DNA from: Roseibium sp. MMSF_3412
GTDB lineage: Bacteria; Pseudomonadota; Alphaproteobacteria; Rhizobiales; Stappiaceae
Length of the DNA: 64,000 nucleotides
Reading direction: 5' to 3'
Assembly: GCF_030733265.1 (NCBI RefSeq)
Contig: NZ_JASHJI010000013.1
Span: 102,204 to 166,203, forward strand
Part shown: positions 1 to 8,537 of the stretch, piece after piece
Layout: the number at the start of each line of letters is the position of its first letter
Position numbering within the stretch: the stretch's first letter is position 1
The notes under the pieces: model-generated
Told to the model about the DNA's origin: nothing
The model's database searches: none
What the model saw: only the letters and a program-made list of their open reading frames with translations
Made by a program: the position numbers and the translations under genes

Positions 1-1044
1 GTCGGGAAAGTGCATTCCGATTTCGGCAGAGGCCTTTTCGCCGCCCATCGCCACCATGAACAAAGATCGGACGGTGTCGCGTTCTTTCCAGGGCAGCCGT
101 TCCCTGAGGCGGGTCCCCAACAGGTCTTCGGGCGTTCCGTTGAACCAGGCGTACCCGGTCTTGTTCAAAAACAGGCATTTGCCTTCAAGGTCGACTTCAC
201 CGACACAGGCAGACATGCTGTCCGCCATGAGATGCAGATTGCGGTAGGCCTTCTCTGCCAGAGCCTTGGCGTCTTTCAGCTCCGTGATGTCCGCCCGGAT
301 ACCGACAATCCCGCCAGTGCTCGTCCGGGTTTCCGAAATCCTCAACCAGCGGCCTGTCTCCAGCTGCTGTTCGATCACTGCGCCGTCGGCTGCCTGGTGC
401 TGTTTCAGCCTCCGTGCCAGCCAGGCTTCATCGTCCAGACCGCCTGTGTTGTACTGGTTCCTGCTCAGTCCGTAGCGAAGGATGTCCTCGAACCGGTTTC
501 CGGGGAACATCGCCGGAGCCGATTCGGCGTATATCTCGCGGTAGGTATCGTTGCAGATGATCAGCCGGTCTTCGGCATCATAAATGGCAAAGCCTTCGAG
601 GATAGCGTCCAGCGCGTCTTCGAGCGTAAGCGCCAGATCGCTCAGCTGGGATTCGAGCTGTTTGCGATCGCTGACATCCCGGGAGATGAACAGGAGACCT
701 GACAGGGTCTGCGATGTGTCGAACAGCGGTGCGCTGACCACTTCGAGCTGCTTGCGGGTTCCGTCGCCCAGCACAGCCTCGATGGCATACATTCTGCGGT
801 TCTTCTGGTCCGAGGGTCTCTGATAAAGCTCCGCCATGCGGTCGAATTGCGCCGGGTCGGCAAAAAACGGCTTCGTCGTGTTGCCGATCAGGTCTTCGCG
901 GCTGACACGAAGGAGCTTTTCCATCGCGGCGTTTGCGAAGACGATGATCCTGTCCGGGTTCGTGACCAGAACGGCCTCGTTCAATCCGCCGAACGACTGC
1001 TGCAGATCGAGTGTGACTGACTCCAACCGACGTCCTCCCGTCAT
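1..1044 (-). CDS. PAS-domain sensor protein, 3' part beyond window
   Basis: An open frame runs on the minus strand from an ATG at 1044 to the window edge without a stop (348 codons), so the C-terminal output domain is not seen. The first PAS domain covers about residues 10-125, with an N-F-A-N-A-like core and a closing segment ending in ISRDVSDRKQLE. A coiled linker leads into a PAS_7-type domain (GFAIYDAEDRLIICNDTYREIY) that ends in ADITELKDAK, and a third PAS domain starts near residue 285. Such PAS chains usually end in a histidine kinase or a GGDEF/EAL module, and which applies cannot be told here. The adjacent upstream gene is an aminotransferase on the same strand, and the 150-bp gap between them is AT-rich and could hold the promoter. 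The sensor role is inferred from the domains, and the ligand is unknown. Confidence 0.8.
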   Translation of the reverse strand, partial: MTGGRRLESVTLDLQQSFGGLNEAVLVTNPDRIIVFANAAMEKLLRVSREDLIGNTTKPFFADPAQFDRMAELYQRPSDQKNRRMYAIEAVLGDGTRKQLEVVSAPLFDTSQTLSGLLFISRDVSDRKQLESQLSDLALTLEDALDAILEGFAIYDAEDRLIICNDTYREIYAESAPAMFPGNRFEDILRYGLSRNQYNTGGLDDEAWLARRLKQHQAADGAVIEQQLETGRWLRISETRTSTGGIVGIRADITELKDAKALAEKAYRNLHLMADSMSACVGEVDLEGKCLFLNKTGYAWFNGTPEDLLGTRLRERLPWKERDTVRSLFMVAMGGEKASAEIGMHFPD

Positions 1045-1194
1045 CCCGGCACCCTTGATGCCTCTACGTAAATTCTGACAGGGAAAGCCTTAATAAAATT
1101 GGTACATTCATTTGTTATTTCAGCGAGCTTGGGGTGTTTTTAATAGTAAAATACCGCCATTTTTTCCTAAATTGCAGTAATCGCTTGTATTTTG

Positions 1195-2364
1195 CTATTG
1201 ATCCAGAAACGCGCCGATCCGATCAAGTGCGGAGATAATGTTTTCTGTGGAGTTCGCATAAGAAAGACGGATGTATCCTTCTCCGAGAATCCCGAAATCA
1301 GGTCCACCGATCGTTGCAACGCCGGTCTCTTCCAACAGGGCCGAGGCAAGTTCCTTTGCCTTCCAGCCGGTGTCCTTGATATTGGGAAATGCATAAAACG
1401 CACCGAGCGGCGTGCGGCAGGAAATGCCGGAGAGCGCGTTGAGGCCGTCGACAATCACGCGCCGCCTGGCGTCAAATTCGGCAACCATGTCCCGTACGGC
1501 GGTCTGAGGACCCGTCAATGCGGCGAGGCCTGCGAACTGGGCCGGCGCGTTGACACAGGACCAGGCGTTGACCGCGAGTTTGCGGGCCTTGTCCGCCAGG
1601 CTGTCCGGCCAGACGGCAAAACCCATGCGCCAGCCCGTCATGGCGTAGGTCTTGGACCAGCCATCGAGCAGGATCAGCCGGTCGCGGATGGACTCAAAAC
1701 CGAGCAGCGAAACGTGCTCCATGCCGTCATAGGTCATCTGCGAATAGATCTCGTCCGACATCACCGCGACATCCGGATGGTTTTCAAGTCCCTTGACCAG
1801 AGCTTCGATTTCCGATCTCGGCGTCACGCCCCCGGTCGGGTTCGCCGGCGAGTTCAGGATCAAGAGGCGGGTCTTGTCGGTAATCAGTGACAGTGTTTCT
1901 TCTGCGGAAAAGGCGAAGTCGTTTTCCTCGCGGATCGGAACAGGGACCGGTCGCGCCCCGGTGAACTCGATCATCGAGCGGTAGATCGGAAAACCGGGGT
2001 CCGGATAGAGGATTTCCGCTCCAGGTTCTCCGAACATCAGGATCGCCATGAACATCGTGACCTTGCCGCCCGGCACGATAAGAACATTGCCGGGATCGGT
2101 TTCGACACCGTGCCGTTTCAGCAGGTCGGCCGATACGGCTTCCCTGAGCGGCGCAATTCCGGTGGCCGGTGTGTATCCGTGATGCCCGTCCTGCAATGCC
2201 CTGATCGCCGCCTCCACGATGTGTTCCGGTGTCCGGAAGTCGGGCTGGCCGATGCCGAGATTGATGATGTCGCGGCCCTGACCGGCAAGTTCGGTCGCAC
2301 GAGCCAGAACGGCGAACGCATTTTCCTCGCCAATGCGGTCAAATCCGCTGATCGTTTTCAACAT
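1195..2364 (-). CDS. Class I/II PLP-dependent aminotransferase
   Basis: The 389-residue protein has the fold-type I aminotransferase landmarks: the SPANPTGG segment that positions the carboxylate, the D-x-Y of MSDEIYSQM that stacks on PLP, and the PLP lysine (K238) in GWSKTYAMTGWRMGF. A final Arg region, EGYIRLSYANS, binds the substrate carboxylate. Length and motifs fit the aspartate aminotransferase (AAT-I) superfamily, and the amino-acid substrate cannot be assigned from sequence. The start at 2364 gives MLKTISGFDRIGEENAF, a normal N-terminus for this family. The gene is divergent from the CobW gene at 2602 and looks monocistronic, which gives no pathway clue. Confidence 0.9.
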   Translation of the reverse strand: MLKTISGFDRIGEENAFAVLARATELAGQGRDIINLGIGQPDFRTPEHIVEAAIRALQDGHHGYTPATGIAPLREAVSADLLKRHGVETDPGNVLIVPGGKVTMFMAILMFGEPGAEILYPDPGFPIYRSMIEFTGARPVPVPIREENDFAFSAEETLSLITDKTRLLILNSPANPTGGVTPRSEIEALVKGLENHPDVAVMSDEIYSQMTYDGMEHVSLLGFESIRDRLILLDGWSKTYAMTGWRMGFAVWPDSLADKARKLAVNAWSCVNAPAQFAGLAALTGPQTAVRDMVAEFDARRRVIVDGLNALSGISCRTPLGAFYAFPNIKDTGWKAKELASALLEETGVATIGGPDFGILGEGYIRLSYANSTENIISALDRIGAFLDQ

Positions 2365-2601
2365 CCGCTGCTTGCCTTCCTTCGTCTTTCGAGGTCATTG
2401 ATTTCGAATCTATCGTCCGGCCCTGTCCGTGAAAAGACCGGAAGGCGGCGCAGGCGTTCGCCGTTATCCGGTCTCAGGCCGGTCAGCACAGGAATTTTTC
2501 ACCGGTCTCTCCAAATTGAAGCGCGATGTGCTTATATTCGCGGCCAACGAACCTGTTTCCCGACAGGCTGAGCAAAATCAACAAGGCCAGGAACCCTCGC
2601 A

Positions 2602-3666
2602 ATGACCGCGACCCAGGACGCCCAGGCACAGATTCCGGTCACGGTTCTGACCGGATATCTCGGTGCCGGAAAAACCACGCTTCTCAACCGGATCCTCTCT
2701 GAAAACCACGGGCAGCGCTACGCCGTGATCGTCAACGAGTTCGGCGAGGTCGGGATCGATAACGATCTGCTCGTGGAATCCGACGAAGAAATTTTCGAGA
2801 TGAACAATGGCTGCATCTGCTGCACCGTGCGCGGCGACCTGATCCGGACCGTTCAGAACCTGATGAAACGGAAGGGCGCTTTCGACGCCATCATCGTGGA
2901 GACGACGGGCGTTGCCGATCCGGCACCGGTCGCCCAGACCTTCTTCATGGATGATGATGTGCGAGCCTCCGCGAGGCTGGATGCGGTTGTTGCGGTGGTC
3001 GATGCGCGCCACGTCCTGCAGCGCCTGGAAGACACCGAGGAAGCCGAAGACCAGGTCGCCTTTGCCGACGTGATCCTGATCAACAAGACCGATCTGGTCA
3101 CGCCGGAAGAACTGGCCACGGTCGAGGCTCGCATCCGCTCGATCAATCCTTATGCGGTGCTGCACCGGAGCGAGCGCTGCGGGATCGAGATTGCCAAGGT
3201 TCTCGACCGGGGTGCGTTTGACCTCGACCGGATCCTGTCCCTGGATCCGCATTTTCTGGAGCATGGCCATGCGGCCCATGAATGCGGGCCGGACTGCGAC
3301 CACGACCATGACCATGATCACCACCACGATCACGGCCATGATCATCATCATCACCACCACGACGACGCGCCGCATTCGGTCAAGAGCATTTCTCTCAGGG
3401 CGGGTGATCTCAATCCCGACATGTTCTTTCCCTGGATCAGCCAGGTGACCCAGGTGCAGGGACCGAACATCCTTCGGCTCAAGGGCATCCTGTCCTTCAA
3501 GGACGACCCGCAGCGCTACGTCATTCAGGGCGTCCACATGATCGTCGAAGGCGATCATCAGCGTGACTGGAAAGAGGGCGAGCCGCGCGAAAGCCGCCTT
3601 GTCTTCATCGGACGGGATCTCAACTGGGATGTCCTGAAGCAGAGTTTCCAGGCCTGCGCGGCTTAA
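2602..3666 (+). CDS. COG0523/CobW-family GTPase with histidine-rich insert
   Basis: This G3E GTPase is predicted to act as a metal chaperone or insertase. The P-loop GYLGAGKTT is near residues 16-24, followed by the Walker B-like IVETTGVADP, the guanine-specificity motif NKTDL, and the family CxCC metal-binding motif in GCICCTVR near residue 75. A dense His/Asp/Cys stretch at about residues 218-255, encoded around 3260-3365, is suited to storing or delivering zinc, cobalt or nickel. The CobW C-terminal domain follows it. The N-terminal half is very close to the protein at 24825, so the two are paralogs. The WD40 gene at 3680 starts 14 bp downstream and is probably cotranscribed. Metal identity is not determinable from sequence. 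No TATAACAT-type box was seen upstream, unlike the paralog at 24825. Confidence 0.92.
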   Translation: MTATQDAQAQIPVTVLTGYLGAGKTTLLNRILSENHGQRYAVIVNEFGEVGIDNDLLVESDEEIFEMNNGCICCTVRGDLIRTVQNLMKRKGAFDAIIVETTGVADPAPVAQTFFMDDDVRASARLDAVVAVVDARHVLQRLEDTEEAEDQVAFADVILINKTDLVTPEELATVEARIRSINPYAVLHRSERCGIEIAKVLDRGAFDLDRILSLDPHFLEHGHAAHECGPDCDHDHDHDHHHDHGHDHHHHHHDDAPHSVKSISLRAGDLNPDMFFPWISQVTQVQGPNILRLKGILSFKDDPQRYVIQGVHMIVEGDHQRDWKEGEPRESRLVFIGRDLNWDVLKQSFQACAA

Positions 3667-3679
3667 CAAGGAAAAAAGC

Positions 3680-4657
3680 GTGCCGACAATTGCACCTGTG
3701 GACGTGGACGGCTTCGTCGTCCGCGCCGGTTTCTTGAAGACCACCGTGTTCTTCGCGTCAGGAGAGGGCGACATCACCCTTTCCGGCGAGGGCGAGAAAA
3801 AGCTACGGCCGCACAAGGCCGGATTGCTGGCCGCCGAACCTCTCAAGGACGGCACCGGCCTGATCACGTCCGGGGACGACGGCTGCCTCTATCGCTGTGG
3901 CTCGGATGCCTCCGTCGAACTGGTGGCGGAACGGCCGCGAAAATGGATCGATCTGATCGCGACCGGTCCGTCCGGTGCTGTGGCCTTTGCGTGCGGGCGC
4001 GTTGCCTGGGCCCGCCTCGGCGATGGCCGGGAGAAGGAATTCACGCACGAACGCGCCGTCGGCGGTCTGGCATTCGCGCCGAAAGGTGCGCGCCTGGCGG
4101 TTTCCCGGTATGACGGGGCAACGCTCTGGTGGGCCGGAACCGACGGGCCGCCGACCGAGTTTTCCTGGAAAGGTGCGCATCTCGGGGTCAGCTTTTCGCC
4201 CGATGGAAAGTTCCTCGTAACGGCCATGCAGGAGAATGCGTTGCACGGCTGGCGGCTGTCCGATGCCCAGGACATGCGCATGTCCGGATATCCGGCCAAG
4301 GTCAAATCGTTCAGCTGGTCCTACAAGGGCAAATTCCTCGCAACGTCGGGTGCCAATGCGGCGATCCTGTGGCCGTTTCAGGGGAAGACCGGGCCGATGG
4401 GCCAGTCACCGCTTCAACTGGGCGCACGAACCGATCTGCTCGTATCCGCGGTGGCCTGTCATCCGAAAGAGGATGTCGTTGCCATCGGGTATCAGGACGG
4501 GTCGGTCTCGATGTGCCGGTTTGGAGACAAGGCTGAGGTGCATTTGCGCCGGCCCGGAAATAGCCCGGTTTCTACGATGGACTGGGACGCGGACGGCGTG
4601 CGGCTGGCCTTCGGAACCGAAGGCGGCGAAGCGGGGATCATAAGCTTGCAGGACTGA
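3680..4657 (+). CDS. WD40 repeat protein paired with CobW GTPase
   Basis: The 325-residue protein begins with GTG 14 bp after the CobW stop and 7 bp beyond a good Shine-Dalgarno (aaggaaaaa). It has repeated WD40-like blades, recognisable from recurring segments such as GGLAFAPKGARLAVSRYDG, GVSFSPDGKFLVTAM and FSWSYKGKFLATSGANAAILW, consistent with one beta-propeller. There is no signal peptide, so it should be cytoplasmic. WD40 proteins are scaffolds, and tight coupling to a CobW GTPase suggests it assists that GTPase or its client. The role is inferred only from the operon. Confidence 0.85.
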   Translation: MPTIAPVDVDGFVVRAGFLKTTVFFASGEGDITLSGEGEKKLRPHKAGLLAAEPLKDGTGLITSGDDGCLYRCGSDASVELVAERPRKWIDLIATGPSGAVAFACGRVAWARLGDGREKEFTHERAVGGLAFAPKGARLAVSRYDGATLWWAGTDGPPTEFSWKGAHLGVSFSPDGKFLVTAMQENALHGWRLSDAQDMRMSGYPAKVKSFSWSYKGKFLATSGANAAILWPFQGKTGPMGQSPLQLGARTDLLVSAVACHPKEDVVAIGYQDGSVSMCRFGDKAEVHLRRPGNSPVSTMDWDADGVRLAFGTEGGEAGIISLQD

Positions 4658-4690
4658 CCGTCGTCCGGCAAACCGGGCCCGGAGACCATC

Positions 4691-5191
4691 ATGTTCAGGA
4701 TCCTGATCGTATTCGTGATGCTGGTGAGCGGGACGGCAACGTCGCAGCTTCCCGAGTTTTCGCAGCAATACAGGCAGCGCCTTGGAGGCGCGATCGATGC
4801 GCTTGAAGAGATCCTTGCCGATTTCAACCGCGATGCATCGGCATTCGGATTGTCCGTTGCCGAAGCGATAGAGCGTCAAAGGTCGTCCGAAGATCCCTTT
4901 GTCAGGGCGCGGGGCGACAGTATGGCGGTAGCGGATACACGGCTTGAGCGCCTCAAGATGCAGCGAGACGCGCTTGAAAACGCCGGACAGATCGAGCGCC
5001 TGCTTGTGTTCGCGCAAGGGTTTGATCCCCAGCTCGCACGGGCAACGGCGGAAGACTACGAGCCCGCCATCCCGATCACGGTCGCCGGGTTCTTCAGCGC
5101 GGGCCTCGGTGCTCTTGCAGGCTTCGTGTTCGTGACGCTGTTTGCGGGTGTGATGCGGCTCGGTCGCCGAAAAACCGCCTCGCGCCCCTAA
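4691..5191 (+). CDS. DUF2937 family membrane protein
   Basis: The 166-residue protein has an N-terminal hydrophobic segment (about residues 1-18), a long amphipathic helical region with QYRQRLGGAIDALEEILADF, and a C-terminal transmembrane helix around residues 130-155 followed by RRK. This layout matches the DUF2937 family, whose members are small envelope proteins of unknown function. It lies 33 bp downstream of the WD40 gene on the same strand and may be the last gene of that operon. No catalytic residues can be named. Confidence 0.75.
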   Translation: MFRILIVFVMLVSGTATSQLPEFSQQYRQRLGGAIDALEEILADFNRDASAFGLSVAEAIERQRSSEDPFVRARGDSMAVADTRLERLKMQRDALENAGQIERLLVFAQGFDPQLARATAEDYEPAIPITVAGFFSAGLGALAGFVFVTLFAGVMRLGRRKTASRP

Positions 5192-5294
5192 CCCGAGCCG
5201 TTCTGCATTTCGCTCCCGCATTGCCTCCTTTGACCGCCGCCGGACAAACGGGTAAGCACGTCTCAATGCGTTGCCCAAGCTGGAAGGATGCCGA

Positions 5295-6191
5295 ATGGAC
5301 GCAATCACGCGGATGCGCTGTTTCATTCAAGTGGTCGACTCGAGCGGTTTTTCCGCTGCGGCGCGGGAGATGGGCCGGTCAAAGGCGCTTGTCTCGAAAT
5401 ATGTCGGCGAGCTTGAAGACGAGCTTGGCGTGCGGCTGCTGAACCGCACCACGCGGCAGGTCTCCCTCACGGAGGTCGGCGAGGCCTACTACAAGGAAGC
5501 GGCCGAAATCCTGCAACGCATCGACGATCTTCAGGCGTCCGTGCAGTCGTCTCATCAGGAAGTGCGCGGCCGGTTGCGCGTGTCGGCACCCAGGTCGATG
5601 GGCGACGACATGCTCAACAAGCCGATGATGCAGTTCCTCGCGCAATATCCCGATATCCGGCTCGACCTGCGTCTGGAAGACAGGTTCGTGGACCTTGTCG
5701 AAGAAGGCTTCGATCTGGCGATCCGCGTGACACAGCTGGAGGATTCAAGCCTGATCGCGAGGAAGATCGCTCCCTTCCGGACCGTTGTCTGCGCAACTGC
5801 CGATGTCATAAAGAAGCACGGTGCGCCAAAGGTGCCGGCGGATCTCACGGCCCGGCCCTGCATCATCGACACCAACTACCGCTACAAGCAGAACTGGGCG
5901 TTCGAGGCGAATGGAGAGCGTCTTTCCGTCTCCGTGAACGGCCCGCTTGAAGTCAACAGCGCCTCGGCGGCAAGAGAGGCTGCCCTGGCAAATCTCGGCT
6001 TCTTGCGCACGCCGCTGTTTTTCGTTGCAAACGACGTCAGGGACGGTGATCTCGTGGTTCTATTGGAAGAGTATGAAGAGCCGCAGCGCGGTATCTATGC
6101 GGTCTACCCGCATCGTCGCCATCTCAGTGCAAAGGTGCGGGCGTTCGTGGACTTTCTGGTCGCCTGGTCTTCGAAAAACCCGGGCTGTTAG
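5295..6191 (+). CDS. LysR-family transcriptional regulator
   Basis: An N-terminal winged helix-turn-helix (MDAITRMRCFIQVVDSSGFS, then RSKALVSKYVGELEDELGV and the LLNRTTRQVSLT wing) is followed by a linker helix and a periplasmic-binding-like effector domain of about 200 residues. The ATG at 5295 is preferred over an in-frame TTG at 5271 because it has AAGGA at the right spacing and matches the usual LysR N-terminus. The protein resembles the DsdC/CrgA-like branch, but no target gene is adjacent, since the next gene is a TetR regulator on the same strand. The effector is unknown. Confidence 0.9.
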   Translation: MDAITRMRCFIQVVDSSGFSAAAREMGRSKALVSKYVGELEDELGVRLLNRTTRQVSLTEVGEAYYKEAAEILQRIDDLQASVQSSHQEVRGRLRVSAPRSMGDDMLNKPMMQFLAQYPDIRLDLRLEDRFVDLVEEGFDLAIRVTQLEDSSLIARKIAPFRTVVCATADVIKKHGAPKVPADLTARPCIIDTNYRYKQNWAFEANGERLSVSVNGPLEVNSASAAREAALANLGFLRTPLFFVANDVRDGDLVVLLEEYEEPQRGIYAVYPHRRHLSAKVRAFVDFLVAWSSKNPGC

Positions 6192-6335
6192 GGGCAGGGG
6201 CTGAGCCGGGGCGGCTGCGCGGGTTCCAGCGCGTTCCCGGAGCGGTTTGACGTGCCGTGAAACGCAGGAAAATGTGATCCCGCTCACAGGCAGATTCTTG
6301 TTGCAAATGCAACGTATACGTTTCAAAGTTTCATC

Positions 6336-6875
6336 ATGAACGACGCGCAAAAACAGATTGCTGCCGGACTGGAACGGGTATTCTGGAGCCGAGGATTTGC
6401 AGACCCCAGCGTGCCGGAACTGCGCGCAGGTGTTGGTGTCAGCATGCGCACGCTCTACCGGTACTTTCCCTCCCGCGAAGCCATGATCCTTGGTGCGCTG
6501 GAATACCGGCACCAACGGTATCTTGCCTATGTGCGCGAAGGGGTGAGCGAGCCCGGACTGGCAGCAGCGGAACAGTTGTTCGACAAGCTGGGCGGCTGGA
6601 TGCGCGTGACACAGGGCAAGGAGTGCTTTTTCCGCCAGGCGCTAGCAGCCAACCCGGACAGTACGCAGATCAAGGATACGGTAACCCGGCACAAGGCCGA
6701 ATTGCTCGACTTCTTCGGTGTCCTGAGCGGTAACGAGCAATTCGCAACAACGCTCTATCTGCTCCATGAAGGCGTGACCGCCTGCTACGCGGAGATGGAC
6801 GAGCGCGCCGTCGAAGACGCCAAGCATCAGGTTCGGTTGATGTTCAGGGCAGTTTCCGAAAAACGTTACTCCTGA
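6336..6875 (+). CDS. TetR/AcrR-family transcriptional regulator
   Basis: At 179 residues it is of typical length. The helix-turn-helix is visible in the first 50 residues (VPELRAGVGVSMRTLYRYFP, with the hallmark TLYRYFPSREAM). The C-terminal part is an all-helical ligand-binding domain with LLHEGVTACYAEMDE near residue 145. The start at 6336 directly follows an AT-containing stretch that may hold the promoter. No transporter or enzyme gene is adjacent on either side. The only neighbours are the LysR gene upstream and the MITE downstream, so its regulon is unknown. Confidence 0.88.
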   Translation: MNDAQKQIAAGLERVFWSRGFADPSVPELRAGVGVSMRTLYRYFPSREAMILGALEYRHQRYLAYVREGVSEPGLAAAEQLFDKLGGWMRVTQGKECFFRQALAANPDSTQIKDTVTRHKAELLDFFGVLSGNEQFATTLYLLHEGVTACYAEMDERAVEDAKHQVRLMFRAVSEKRYS

Positions 6876-6966
6876 ACCGGTTCCTCAAGCTTTCCAGGCG
6901 TCATTCCCGGCCCTCCCGGCGGCAAGTGCACCGCCGGACAATCTCAGGCAATGGTCCGTGTCACTA

Positions 6967-7230
6967 GGGTACGGACCCATAAATGTCGCCGATTTGGCGG
7001 CAGAAATGGCAAAATCTCGCGAGGAAGCGTGAGTAGAGCGGGCTTTTTGCCCGGTCAAGCGCGGTGACGCTGCGAGGTGCAGCCATTTTGCCGTCCTTCA
7101 GATTTGGCCGTTTTGGCCATCTGCCGCGTCGCGAAAGGCTTGAAAATGCACCATATTTCCTGCGCTTTCGCTCCTCGCAGCTGGTCAAAACGATCCAAAC
7201 CAAATTGACTTCATTTATGAGTCCGTACCC
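6967..7230. mobile_element. 264-bp MITE-like element, copy A
   Basis: The element begins GGGTACGGACCCATAAATG and ends with a diverged inverted copy (CATTTATGAGTCCGTACCC). It matches copy B (21394-21657) over its full 264 bp with about 23 substitutions and no indels by my count, roughly 91% identity. It carries no transposase and has no plausible coding capacity. The left flank is CTA and the right flank TGG, consistent with a decayed TA target duplication. The right terminal repeat overlaps the 3' end of the leucine dehydrogenase gene and supplies that gene's stop codon. The terminal inverted repeats are less perfect than in copy B, so this copy looks older. Confidence 0.85.
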
Positions 7231-8297
7231 TGGCCTGCTTGCGCCAGTCTTTCCTCGGCCATCTTGTCCGCGACCATTTCCGGTGTCGTGTCCTCATGCG
7301 CGGCACGTTCGAAGATCCGGGTCAGCGTTTCACCGATCGCGAGCGTTTTTGCCCGGACCCGGCCGTCGTCCTCGCCCGGTTTGGCAAGCGCAATCGAGAT
7401 CACGCCGCCGGCGTTGATCGCATAGTCCGGGGCATAGAGAATGCCGCGCCGTTTCAGGGCAATGCCGTCTGCCGGCGTCTGAAGCTGATTGTTGGCCGCG
7501 CCGGCGACGATCCGCGCCCGGATCTCGGGGATCGTGCGGGCGTTCAGTCCGGCTCCAAGGGCACACGGCACAAAGATGTCGGCTTCGACGCGATGCGCGT
7601 CGCCGGCCTCGACCACCGAGGCGCCGAGGGCGTCGCGTGCCCGTTCGACAGCGGGCGCGTGGATGTCGGAAACAATCAGTGTTGCGCCCGCTTCGGCCAA
7701 CTGTCGGGCTACCTCGAAACCGACATGCCCCAGTCCCTGTACCGAAACGGTCCTGCCTTCCAGATCGACGTTTCCGAAAACATGCATGGCCGAGGCCTTG
7801 ATGCCCTCGAACACCCCGAGGGCCGTATAGGGAGACGGATCGCCGAGTCCGGTCGCGCTGGTGCCGCGCACATGGTCCGTGCGGCGCGCGACGGCTTCCA
7901 TGTCCTCAGGCGAGACACCGACATCCTCGGCGGTGATGTAAGTTCCCGACAGCCGCTCGACATGGCCGCCGAAGGCCTCCATCATGTCTTGCGACTTCTC
8001 CTCGCGCGGACACGCAATGATGACAGCCTTGCCGCCTCCCAGGTCCAGTCCCGCGAGTGCGTTCTTGTAGGTCATGCCACGGGAAAGACGCAGCGCATCT
8101 GTGAGTGCGTCGGCCGGTTTTTCGTATGGCCAGACACGGCAGCCACCCAGTGCCGGGCCGAGCGTGGTGTCATGGACCGCGATGATTGCGTTCAGTCCGC
8201 TGTCACGATCTCTTGCGAAGACGATGTTCTCGTGCCCGCCCATTTCCGGATGATCGAAGACGGCGCTGTGCAGGGCGGAGGGGTTCAAGGCGTTCAT
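7215..8297 (-). CDS. Leucine/valine/phenylalanine dehydrogenase (Glu/Leu/Phe/Val family)
   Basis: This NAD-dependent oxidative deamination enzyme has 360 residues. The N-terminal catalytic domain has the conserved substrate-binding glycine-lysine stretch GLDLGGGKAVI, the nearby MTYKNALAG lysine, and TAEDVGVSPEDM. The C-terminal Rossmann domain shows SVQGLGHVGFEVA, and the family signature GAANNQL and the closing APDYAINAGGVI loop follow. It would convert branched-chain or aromatic amino acids to 2-oxo acids. The last five codons and the TAA lie inside MITE copy A, so the native C-terminus has been replaced, probably without harm because the tail is not catalytic. The 240 bp upstream are AT-rich and contain TGAAAA-AA-TTTTCA at 8420-8433, a possible operator. 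The neighbour at 8538 is divergent. Confidence 0.9.
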   Translation of the reverse strand: MNALNPSALHSAVFDHPEMGGHENIVFARDRDSGLNAIIAVHDTTLGPALGGCRVWPYEKPADALTDALRLSRGMTYKNALAGLDLGGGKAVIIACPREEKSQDMMEAFGGHVERLSGTYITAEDVGVSPEDMEAVARRTDHVRGTSATGLGDPSPYTALGVFEGIKASAMHVFGNVDLEGRTVSVQGLGHVGFEVARQLAEAGATLIVSDIHAPAVERARDALGASVVEAGDAHRVEADIFVPCALGAGLNARTIPEIRARIVAGAANNQLQTPADGIALKRRGILYAPDYAINAGGVISIALAKPGEDDGRVRAKTLAIGETLTRIFERAAHEDTTPEMVADKMAEERLAQAGQGTDS

Positions 8298-8537
8298 GAT
8301 TGGCTCTACAAGTAGTTGTCTCTATGAATAATTTAGTCGGTATTTGGAGAATATTGTCTCTAATCACCTCAAATTTAATCATTTGACGGAATGCTTGATC
8401 TCAAAATCGGAAAAAAATGTGAAAAAATTTTCATGATCGTTTTGCGCTGCGGCAACGCATACAGCCATTATGCTGCCGTCTTCTGTGTTCACAGAGGACA
8501 AATCATGTCATGTGAATACGATCTGTCGACGACATAG

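Noticed and set aside
2578..3867. Long minus-strand open frame opposite the CobW gene
   Set aside because: It is antisense to a clear GTPase and has no recognisable motifs. High GC with regular third-position bias produces such mirror frames throughout this window.
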